From JAHBVH01 sp034432375 (GTDB taxonomy: Bacteria > Chloroflexota > Anaerolineae > Caldilineales > Caldilineaceae), in assembly GCA_034432375.1 (NCBI GenBank), contig DAOUCA010000181.1:1-64000 (forward strand): a stretch of DNA of 64,000 bases, given 5' to 3'. The notes below the pieces were generated by a model. That model was not told the origin of the DNA. It saw nothing but the letters and a program-made list of their open reading frames with translations, and searched no databases. Positions within the stretch are counted from its first letter, which is position 1. Every line of letters starts with the position of its first letter. Of this stretch, positions 57,643 through 64,000 are shown in pieces. The translations under genes were made by a program, and so were the position numbers.

Positions 57643-59844
57643 ATGCCAGCTTTAGAAGGAACGATCGGTGGCAGCGATTGGCGGGATGAAGTGGTAACCG
57701 ATAGTCCTGTGCTGGATATTTCGGATCTGGCCATCGCCTACAAAGTGCGCGGTGGTGAAATTGAAGCGGTCCAGAATGTTTCGTTTACGATTAACCGGGG
57801 CGAATCACACGGGATCGTTGGCGAATCTGGCTGTGGTAAGAGCACGGTAGCCTGGTCGATTGTCAATTTCCTGGGCCAGAATGGCTATGTCAAGCGGGGC
57901 AGCATCAAGTTTATGGGCGAAGAGCTCGTCGGCAAAAGCGGCGAAGAGCTACGTAACTTGCGCGGCAACCGCATTGCCATGGTCTATCAAGATCCGATGC
58001 AAGCCTTGAATCCGTCGATGCGGCTTGGCGATCAGATGAAGGAAGTGCTCACCTATCACCAAGAGATCAGCAGCAGCGCAGCCGAGGCTCGCTGTATATC
58101 AATGCTGGAGATGGTCCACATGCCCGATGCCGCCAATGTCATTCGGCGCTATCCCCACCAAATTTCTGGCGGACAGCAGCAACGGGTTGTCATTGCCATG
58201 GCACTACTTAACAATCCCGCTCTGCTGATCATGGACGAGCCAACCACCGCGCTCGATGTGACCGTCGAAGCGACAGTGCTTGATCTGATCGCCGAATTAC
58301 GCCGCGAGTTTGACACTGCCATTATGTATATCAGCCACAACCTTGGCGTGGTCGCGCGCGTCTGTAGCAAGGTCGGTGTGATGTATGCCGGCGAAATGGT
58401 CGAGCGGGCCAGCGTCGAGCAGATCTTTGCCGATCCGCAACATCCTTATACACAGGGCTTGATTCGCTGCGTGCCAAAGCTGGGGGCAGATAAGGGCAGC
58501 AGTATGCTCTACCCAATTCCCGGTCGCGTCCCCGCCCCCCATCAGCGGCCAACTGGCTGCATCTTTGCGCCCCGTTGTGATTATGTGCAGCAGCGCTGTC
58601 GAGATGAACGACCACAACTGCGCCAACTGGCCAATGGCACCGCGGTTCGCTGTCACTTTGCCGAAGAGATCGACCCGGCGCTGTGGACGCCGCCAATTGA
58701 CCTACAGCTACCAGAGAAGAAAGAATGGAGCACCAGTGGCAGTAACAGTGGCAGTAACAGTGGCAGTAACAGTGGCAGTAACAATGGTACAGCCACTGGC
58801 AAGCCGGATCTCTTGCTGAAACTTGATCACCTGCAAAAATATTATCCCGTCCAGGGTGGTGGCCTCGCTGATTTCTTTGGCCTGGCCAAAAAGCGCTATG
58901 TGAAGGCGGTGGAGGATGCCTCCTTTTCCGTAATGCGTGGCAGCACGCTTGGTGTCGTTGGGGAATCTGGCTGTGGCAAGAGCACGTTGATCCGCACGAT
59001 TATTGGGCTGGAAGATGCCACCGGTGGCAAGGCGGAATTTATGGGCTTTGACATCACCGACGATCTCAGCGAGCGCAATCTCAAGCTGATCCAAGAATTA
59101 CAGATGGTCTTCCAGAACCCGGACTCCACGATGAATCCGAGTTACACGGTTGGCCAGCAGATTGGGCGACCGATGATCCGCTTTGGCACGGTGCCGCGCG
59201 ATCAAGTACGGGCGGAAGTGGTCAAATTGTTGGAGGCGATGCGGCTGAGCGACGCCTACTATGATCGCCTCCCGCGTCAATTGAGCGGTGGTGAAAAACA
59301 GCGGGTCGGGATTGCGCGTGCTCTAGCGAGTCACCCTGACTTGCTGCTCTGTGACGAGCCGGTGAGCGCGCTCGATGTCTCCGTCCAGGCGGCGATCCTC
59401 AATCTGTTGCTCGAAGTGCAGGAAGAGTACAACACCACGATGGTCTTTATTGCCCATGATTTGAGCGTCGTGCGTTTCTTCTCGGATACCATTGCTGTCA
59501 TGTATTTGGGTCAGGTCATGGAGATTGGGCCGGCGGAAGCAATTTACCAACCGCCCTATCATCCCTATACCGAAGCGTTGCTTTCCGCAGTGCCAATCCC
59601 TGATCCGACTGCCGACCAACGGCGCATTCGCCTTGAAGGCACGGTACCCAGCGCCGTCAACCCCCCTGCCGGCTGCCGCTTTCACACCCGTTGTCCACGC
59701 CGTTCCCTGCTGCCCGATGGTGGCAAGATCTGCGAAACGGAGATTCCCCCCTGGCGTGAAGCAGAAGGTGGACATCGTATCTTCTGTCATATCCCGCTTG
59801 ATACATTGCGTGAGTTTGATCCGGTAATTATGGAACGAGCCTGA
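57643..59844 (+). CDS. ABC transporter dual ATP-binding protein (DppD-DppF fusion)
   Basis: A 733-residue fusion of two ATPases. The first NBD (about 20-330) has Walker A GESGCGKSTVAW, signature ISGGQQQR, Walker B LLIMDEPTTALD, and a Cys-containing C-terminal extension (CIFAPRCDYVQQRC). The second NBD (about 385-715) has GESGCGKSTLIR, LSGGEKQR, LLLCDEPVSALD, and its own extension (CRFHTRCPRRSL). The halves are joined by a Ser/Asn/Gly linker (GSNSGSNSGSN, from a 12-bp tandem repeat at 58738-58790). Most importers use two separate genes; a fusion fixes the stoichiometry at one of each. Last transport gene of the operon. Confidence 0.9.
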   Translation: MPALEGTIGGSDWRDEVVTDSPVLDISDLAIAYKVRGGEIEAVQNVSFTINRGESHGIVGESGCGKSTVAWSIVNFLGQNGYVKRGSIKFMGEELVGKSGEELRNLRGNRIAMVYQDPMQALNPSMRLGDQMKEVLTYHQEISSSAAEARCISMLEMVHMPDAANVIRRYPHQISGGQQQRVVIAMALLNNPALLIMDEPTTALDVTVEATVLDLIAELRREFDTAIMYISHNLGVVARVCSKVGVMYAGEMVERASVEQIFADPQHPYTQGLIRCVPKLGADKGSSMLYPIPGRVPAPHQRPTGCIFAPRCDYVQQRCRDERPQLRQLANGTAVRCHFAEEIDPALWTPPIDLQLPEKKEWSTSGSNSGSNSGSNSGSNNGTATGKPDLLLKLDHLQKYYPVQGGGLADFFGLAKKRYVKAVEDASFSVMRGSTLGVVGESGCGKSTLIRTIIGLEDATGGKAEFMGFDITDDLSERNLKLIQELQMVFQNPDSTMNPSYTVGQQIGRPMIRFGTVPRDQVRAEVVKLLEAMRLSDAYYDRLPRQLSGGEKQRVGIARALASHPDLLLCDEPVSALDVSVQAAILNLLLEVQEEYNTTMVFIAHDLSVVRFFSDTIAVMYLGQVMEIGPAEAIYQPPYHPYTEALLSAVPIPDPTADQRRIRLEGTVPSAVNPPAGCRFHTRCPRRSLLPDGGKICETEIPPWREAEGGHRIFCHIPLDTLREFDPVIMERA
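58738..58790. repeat. 12-bp tandem repeat encoding a Gly-Ser-Asn linker
   Basis: Four copies of GGCAGTAACAGT within the fused ATPase gene encode the flexible interdomain linker. Copy number could vary by slippage without breaking the frame. Confidence 0.85.
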
Positions 59845-60140
59845 GGATTGGCTCTTCCCGGATCTTGAGGGTGAGCCACGTCACTTCTGTTGACCTAAAT
59901 TCCCAAAATTCTTGCTTTTATATCCTCTACAAATTCGAGAGGCGTCAAGTGTACACTTGGCACCTCTCGAATTTGATCGCGACTTCCTCTTTGTGGTAAA
60001 AGATCTACCCAACGTCTGTCACGCTCATCTTTCCTCGTTGTGCACCGCTTGTTGATCGTCGCTTATGCGTGCAGGCTTTGTGTTCCATCCATTCCTCTCG
60101 CCTAACCCTAGGCGCAACCGGTAAAAGGAATCTTGCGCAG
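59845..60140. other. 296-bp gap with a 44-bp palindrome
   Basis: Between the importer operon and the next gene. It contains the near-perfect palindrome at 59931-59974 listed next. Nothing else seen. Confidence 0.5.
59931..59974. repeat. 44-bp near-perfect palindrome
   Basis: AAATTCGAGAGGCGTCAAGT at the left and ACTTGGCACCTCTCGAATTT at the right; 22-base arms with two mismatches and no loop. Located 86 bp after the ATPase gene; a dimeric-protein site or a cruciform or terminator-type element. No T-run follows. Confidence 0.65.
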
Positions 60141-60737
60141 ATGAATGTGTTCGCTATCGATCATGTTTGCCCCGACCGTCCCTTCACCCATATCGGCCAC
60201 ACCACAAACGAAGAGCGCATTTTGGCGGAAGCCCTCACAACGGTCCGCACGATGCTCTCTACCAGATTTACGCCGGCCACAGAACAACTATGGAACACAG
60301 AAGATGGCCACTATCGCCGCCTGATTTTGGGCGATCTGGCCCAATTGTATACCGCTGATCTGCTCACCCTAGTTGGCTTCTTTGGGCAGCGCCGCGCGGC
60401 CGCGGATTATGCGCAGATCGCGGCTGTCGATGCCGAATTGCTCATGGAACTGGGGAGCCATCCTGGTATTCTCGCCTATTACACGCTCGGGTTGGCTGAT
60501 GGTCAATATGGCAACCTTGTGCTCTTCGACTCTGAAAGCGCCAAAGGTCACTGGCAACATTGTCCCGCCCATACGATTGCGGCGCAGCAGCTTTCACCCA
60601 CCTATTATCACTGCGTGCGTATCCACAATGGCTATGTGCCTGGTGGTATTCAAGGGCAACAAGCGCCAATCCTCACCTGTACTAAATACTTTGATTATGA
60701 CGCGGTAGCGCCTTGGTCGTCGGTGCGCTATTTGTGA
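60141..60737 (+). CDS. Conserved-looking protein of unknown function
   Basis: A 198-residue cytoplasmic protein with no signal peptide or membrane helix. I do not recognise it. The C-terminal half has a pattern (NLVLFDSESAKGHWQHCPAH, then SPTYYHCVRIHNGYV) loosely like dimeric alpha+beta barrel proteins such as antibiotic-biosynthesis monooxygenase or stress-response barrels; that is a weak guess. The ATG at 60141 follows AAAAGGAA at about 11 bases; a longer frame to 60069 seems less likely. It lies between the importer operon and the SARP-type regulator (convergent), so it may belong to the same functional unit. Confidence 0.55.
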   Translation: MNVFAIDHVCPDRPFTHIGHTTNEERILAEALTTVRTMLSTRFTPATEQLWNTEDGHYRRLILGDLAQLYTADLLTLVGFFGQRRAAADYAQIAAVDAELLMELGSHPGILAYYTLGLADGQYGNLVLFDSESAKGHWQHCPAHTIAAQQLSPTYYHCVRIHNGYVPGGIQGQQAPILTCTKYFDYDAVAPWSSVRYL

Positions 60738-60756
60738 AGTGGCGTGAACAACCGTT

Positions 60757-60883
60757 AAGGCCATTCCGCAGAAATAATTATCCACGAAGCGCACGAAGAG
60801 ACACGAAGAAAAGACAAAGCTTCGTGTCTCTTCGTGTCTGTTCGTGAAACTTCGTGGATAGTTTACATTTTGGATTGGCCTAA
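60757..60883. repeat. CTTCGTG-type palindromic repeat (127 bp, complete)
   Basis: Starts TTAAGGCCATTCCGCAGAAA, ends TTTTGGATTGGCCTAA. Inner arms TATCCACGAAGCGCACGAAG and CTTCGTGGATAGTTTACA, with extra CTTCGTGTCT units. Its right end supplies the TAG stop codon (60880-60882) of the convergent regulator gene. Confidence 0.85.
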
Positions 60884-62853
60884 CCAGCCTGCTGTTGCCG
60901 TTTTTGCCGCGCAAAGAGCTGTACCATGCGTGGAAACTGATACCACCCTTGACCACCCGCGCGCAACATCGATTTGGCTGTTAACCGAATGATTGTGTGG
61001 GGTGATACCCCAGCCTGCTGAATTGCCTCGGTACGATGGAAACGGGCTGGTAATTCGCTCAAGCTGGCCAGTGTTTCTTGCTCCGCGCTGGAAAGCATGA
61101 GCCAGGACTCTTCCAAGGTCTGCGCAATGCTACGGTGGCGTTGCATACCACCACGACCAATTGCTTGTAGCACCAGAAAATTATCATGTAAAAGCGTGAT
61201 CAATTCGCCGTAGGCATAGTGGCTGGTGAGCCCGGCTGCCAATTCAATCGCCAATGGATTGCCCTCTAGCAGCGCGCAGATTTCCGCAATCTGTTCGAGG
61301 CAATCTGCTGTAAAGGTAAGCGCCGGATTTTGCCGTTGGGCACAGCTTGTAAAGAGATCGACCGCAGGGGCAGCTGCCGGGCTGATCGGCGCTTGCCCCA
61401 CTATCTGCGATATCTCTGCGCGCGCCTTACACGATGGCACCGGGTTCGGTGCCATGCCCGCTTGGCCAGCGGAGCCATTCATTTCTTGTTCTGCAGCCGT
61501 CGACCAAGGCAGGCCCTCAATTTGTATCACCATCTCGCCCGGCAACTGTAGAATCTCGCGGGAGGCAACCAGGATTTTGACGGCTGGTGCTTCCTGCAAC
61601 AGCTTCAGCAAAAAGGCGGCTCCTTCCACAATCGTTTCAAAGCCATCAAAGATCAAGAGGAGGGTGCGCGATCGTACTTTCGCGCAGATCTCTTGATCCA
61701 ATGCGCCGCCCATTGTATCGGTGGCAAGCGTAAGTGTTTCCGCCGTAGCCTGGACCACCATGTTATAACATTGCTGGTCGGTTAGGGCGCCTCTTGGGGC
61801 TGTGGCACGCCACTGATCAACAGCCACATAGTAAACCTGATCCTGAAAGCTCCGTTTGGCTTGCGCTGCTACGGCAAGGGCAACACGGCTCTTCCCCACC
61901 CCGCCCAATCCCGTGAGTGTAACCAGACGAACCGCCGGGTTGTGAAGGTAGTCGTTCAACTGGGTAAGCAGGAGCGTGCGGCCTAGCAAGGGTGTTACGG
62001 GATTGGGGAGCGCATGGGGTTGGAGTTGGGATCGCTCTGCGCGCGTGACGACTTTAGCCGGTGTGTCGAGCAGCAGTGCTGGCAAAACGCCGCTGCGGAT
62101 CTGTCGATAGAGCTCGGTGAGTTCATCTTCGACGGTTGTCTTTAATTCTTTATGGACCAATTGACGATAGCTTTGATAATGTTCGATCGCCTCCGTCCGT
62201 TGTCCTTGATGGGCAAGCAGACGGATGAGCTGTCCGTGAGCCTCTTCATTGGCGGGGTCGATCTCGATCAGGCGGCGTACATAGGCGGTCGCCTTGGCCA
62301 ACTCCGCCTGGGTAATGGCATGGCTGATTAATGCTAATAGGACGCTGATCGCACGCTGGTGTAGCAGCCGCTGTTCGTGCTCCATCCACGCCACAAAATG
62401 GCGACTTTGCGGTTGTTTGAAATTTGCCAAAAAGTCACCATGATAGAGCCGGATCCCTTCGGCAAACCGCAAGAGATCGGTCTCCGCGAGCTGATGCCAG
62501 CGCCCCTCGTTATGGGTGATGGCCTCGGTCAGCCGCGCAAACTCATGGAGATCGAACCAATAGGGGCGTTCAGTCAACCAGACAACGTCGCGGTTGCTGC
62601 CGAGAAAATCCCCTGTGCCTTTGCGTACATCGGCGAGGAGCTTGCGCAAGTTGCCATGTGCGCGGGCCGCCGTCTCATCCGGCCAAAAGAACTCGCATAA
62701 TTGTGTGCGTCCAATGGTAACGCCCTGGTCCGCTAGATAGATCAGCAGTGCTTCTTCTCTGGGGGCGAGGGTGAGCGCGTGACGACTTGTCCGCCAGGTG
62801 AACGCCACCCGCCCAAAACTTTGTATTTCCAATAGATCGGTATATTGATTCAT
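60880..62853 (-). CDS. SARP/BTAD plus NB-ARC transcriptional regulator, C-terminally truncated
   Basis: A 657-residue regulator. An OmpR-type winged helix (about 15-100) and a bacterial transcriptional activation domain (BTAD, about 115-260, with LYHGDFLANF and HGQLIRLLAHQGQRTEAIEH) are followed by an NB-ARC-type ATPase (Walker A GLGGVGKSR, Walker B LLLIFDGFETI) and the beginning of a winged-helix segment. Full-length relatives carry a TPR sensor domain of several hundred residues after this point. Here the protein ends at FARQKRQQQAG, with its TAG inside a palindromic repeat, so it is probably truncated. ATG at 62853 (or 62856) follows GGAG; the frame extends to a TTG at 62871. It is a candidate regulator of the adjacent importer operon. 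Confidence 0.83.
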   Translation of the reverse strand: MNQYTDLLEIQSFGRVAFTWRTSRHALTLAPREEALLIYLADQGVTIGRTQLCEFFWPDETAARAHGNLRKLLADVRKGTGDFLGSNRDVVWLTERPYWFDLHEFARLTEAITHNEGRWHQLAETDLLRFAEGIRLYHGDFLANFKQPQSRHFVAWMEHEQRLLHQRAISVLLALISHAITQAELAKATAYVRRLIEIDPANEEAHGQLIRLLAHQGQRTEAIEHYQSYRQLVHKELKTTVEDELTELYRQIRSGVLPALLLDTPAKVVTRAERSQLQPHALPNPVTPLLGRTLLLTQLNDYLHNPAVRLVTLTGLGGVGKSRVALAVAAQAKRSFQDQVYYVAVDQWRATAPRGALTDQQCYNMVVQATAETLTLATDTMGGALDQEICAKVRSRTLLLIFDGFETIVEGAAFLLKLLQEAPAVKILVASREILQLPGEMVIQIEGLPWSTAAEQEMNGSAGQAGMAPNPVPSCKARAEISQIVGQAPISPAAAPAVDLFTSCAQRQNPALTFTADCLEQIAEICALLEGNPLAIELAAGLTSHYAYGELITLLHDNFLVLQAIGRGGMQRHRSIAQTLEESWLMLSSAEQETLASLSELPARFHRTEAIQQAGVSPHTIIRLTAKSMLRAGGQGWYQFPRMVQLFARQKRQQQAG

Positions 62854-63439
62854 CATGGCTCCATCATACAAGCTTTGTTGCTTGTCGATCTGCTACAATC
62901 TGTTTCAATATTCTGACATTTTGTCGTTATCATCCATGTCGCGCGTTTTTGTAAGTTTCATTTTCCATTTCCCTCGATTCTACTATATCGATCATCGCCT
63001 CCGCGCTCCCTATCTCGCCATTCACTCTGGAGCCATTTTTCGACAGCTGACACTCGTGTAATTCACGCGCCAAGGGCGCGATGCAGACATTCATACCCCC
63101 ACTCTCTCTTCTCCTTTCTTGGGGCTGTGAGCTACTTGAGCTTTGCACTGCATTCCTCTCACCTTACGCAAAATCCTGACAGTCAATTTACAACGCGATA
63201 GAGCGTTCCGAAAACAGTCTCATGCTGTCGATTCTGTGTAGCTTTGGTAACGTTTTAACCGCTCTTTGATAACGTTGCGGTAACGCACTCCAGGCTATTG
63301 TAGTCGGCGTGCCATTACGCCCATTCCAATACTCAGCATTGCACTCATCACGGCTGCGCACACAAGGAACAGAACAGACTCTCGCTTGATCAATGCAATC
63401 AAGTGGGAGGAATCAAAAGCAAGGATTGATGAACGCACC
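62854..63439. other. 586-bp divergent intergenic region, no gene seen
   Basis: The region separates the regulator from the last gene. It contains only short inverted repeats (CGCGCCAAGGGCGCG near 63066) and GGTAACG/AACGTT-type repeats near 63245-63290. I see no reading frame of quality and cannot define promoters. Confidence 0.5.
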
Positions 63440-64000
63440 ATGCTACCTAAACGAATCTGGCCGGTAGGGTTGCTCCTACTGTTTGTTGCTATGGCAACGG
63501 TTGCTCTGCTCTGGAGTAGTTGGCCCAGGCTGTTGCTGGCCCAGGATGATACCGACACCACGCTTCAGCCCCAGCTCTTTCTACCCCAGATCTTCACCGA
63601 GGGTGACGCACCGACGACAGATCCGGCAACTGACGAAGTGGAGAACCCAAGCGGCAGTGACAGTGGCAGTGACAGTGGCGATGGCCATACCCATGATCAT
63701 GGCCAGGCGGTACCGCTGCTTGATTCGTGGCCACCGCAGCCGGTGGGGATTACCGATGTAACGTTTCTGCTGCCACAGCAAGGGGAGACCGTTGTTGCCG
63801 CGCAGGAGCAGGATGACCAGGCTGAAGCGATTGCTCTCGCCTCGCCCGCCGTGCAGGATGCGCTGGGGTCAACGTATGTTCATGCCACCACCATTCATAG
63901 CCACGGCAAAGATCTTCCTACCGCCGCGGGCAAAGACGCGGCGGAGATTCGTGTTGTCTACTTTAGTTATACTAACAATGCAACGGTGGAGGTAACCGTG
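63440..64000 (+). CDS. Exported protein with Asp/His-rich segment (partial, runs off the window)
   Basis: An open frame with no stop from the ATG at 63440 to the end of the window, at least 187 residues. The N-terminus (KRIWPVGLLLLFVAMATVAL, with cleavage probably near LLAQD) is a signal peptide or anchor. A Ser/Gly/Asp linker (GSDSGSDSGDGHTHDHG, encoded by GGCAGTGACAGT repeats) follows, then a domain with several His residues (YVHATTIHSHG) and the start of a beta-rich region. I do not recognise the family. Because its 3' end lies outside the window, length and domains beyond this point are unknown. AAGGA at 63421-63425 is the only candidate ribosome-binding site. Confidence 0.65.
   Translation, partial: MLPKRIWPVGLLLLFVAMATVALLWSSWPRLLLAQDDTDTTLQPQLFLPQIFTEGDAPTTDPATDEVENPSGSDSGSDSGDGHTHDHGQAVPLLDSWPPQPVGITDVTFLLPQQGETVVAAQEQDDQAEAIALASPAVQDALGSTYVHATTIHSHGKDLPTAAGKDAAEIRVVYFSYTNNATVEVTV

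Noticed and set aside
62872..63439. Short frames (62855-63061 and 62930-63148)
   Set aside because: No ribosome-binding sites, unusual amino-acid composition, and they lie in a divergent promoter region.

Overview
The window looks like a chromosomal segment of a Chloroflexota bacterium, probably from the Caldilineaceae/Anaerolineae side. This is inferred, not proven. The base composition is moderately G+C-rich. Gene types typical of that phylum are present: family-5 ABC importers with lipoprotein or Tat-lipoprotein binding proteins, a SARP/BTAD plus NB-ARC regulator, Uma2 proteins with glutamate-rich coiled-coil tails, a GxxExxY protein, and a small protein with the CPYL...CPYY cysteine motif. 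I see no rRNA, tRNA, CRISPR array, phage or intact transposase gene. Small palindromic (MITE-like) repeats are frequent.

Layout. 1-1.2 kb: a G-rich 24-bp minisatellite, a two-domain GxxExxY protein, and a C-rich array. 1.3-5.9 kb: a MarR regulator and a heterodimeric ABC exporter with one degenerate ATP site. 5.9-11.7 kb: anti-sigma factor, channel-like membrane protein, amine oxidase, GNAT and a lipoprotein. 11.9-14.9 kb: molybdoenzyme maturation genes (split XdhC, MocA) and a DUF368 lipid-carrier transporter. 15.5-21.9 kb: a complete five-gene family-5 ABC importer. 22.5-35.3 kb: metabolic and membrane genes (serine beta-lactamase-like, PyrK-like, SDR, threonine dehydratase, Gfo/Idh/MocA, CinA/NadD-like fusion, SH3 lipoprotein, ClC channel, sugar isomerase). 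35.6-39 kb: the CPYL small protein, then sulfatase, GH16 and SGNH hydrolase, which suggest polysaccharide use.

39.2-48 kb is an N-methyl-amine/one-carbon locus. It holds a dimethylglycine/sarcosine dehydrogenase-like enzyme, a monomeric sarcosine-oxidase-like enzyme, a GcvT-like folate aminomethyltransferase and a non-pyrrolysine MttB homologue. A plausible role is stepwise demethylation of glycine betaine or a related amine. The locus is broken up by a HicBA pair and by several decayed genes: a frameshifted membrane protein, a frameshifted Uma2, a GNAT remnant and an orphan Uma2 tail.

50.1-59.9 kb holds the most unusual system. A family-5 ABC importer (Tat-lipoprotein binding protein, an enlarged DppB-type permease, a DppC-type permease, and a DppD-DppF ATPase fusion) has a SAM methyltransferase and a full-length asparagine-synthetase-type amidotransferase embedded between its two permease genes; these two overlap by one base. 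Uptake may be coupled to amidation and methylation of the imported compound. An uncharacterised protein and a SARP/NB-ARC regulator follow. The regulator ends exactly in a mobile palindromic repeat and lacks the usual C-terminal repeats. The window ends inside an exported Asp/His-rich protein gene that runs off the edge.
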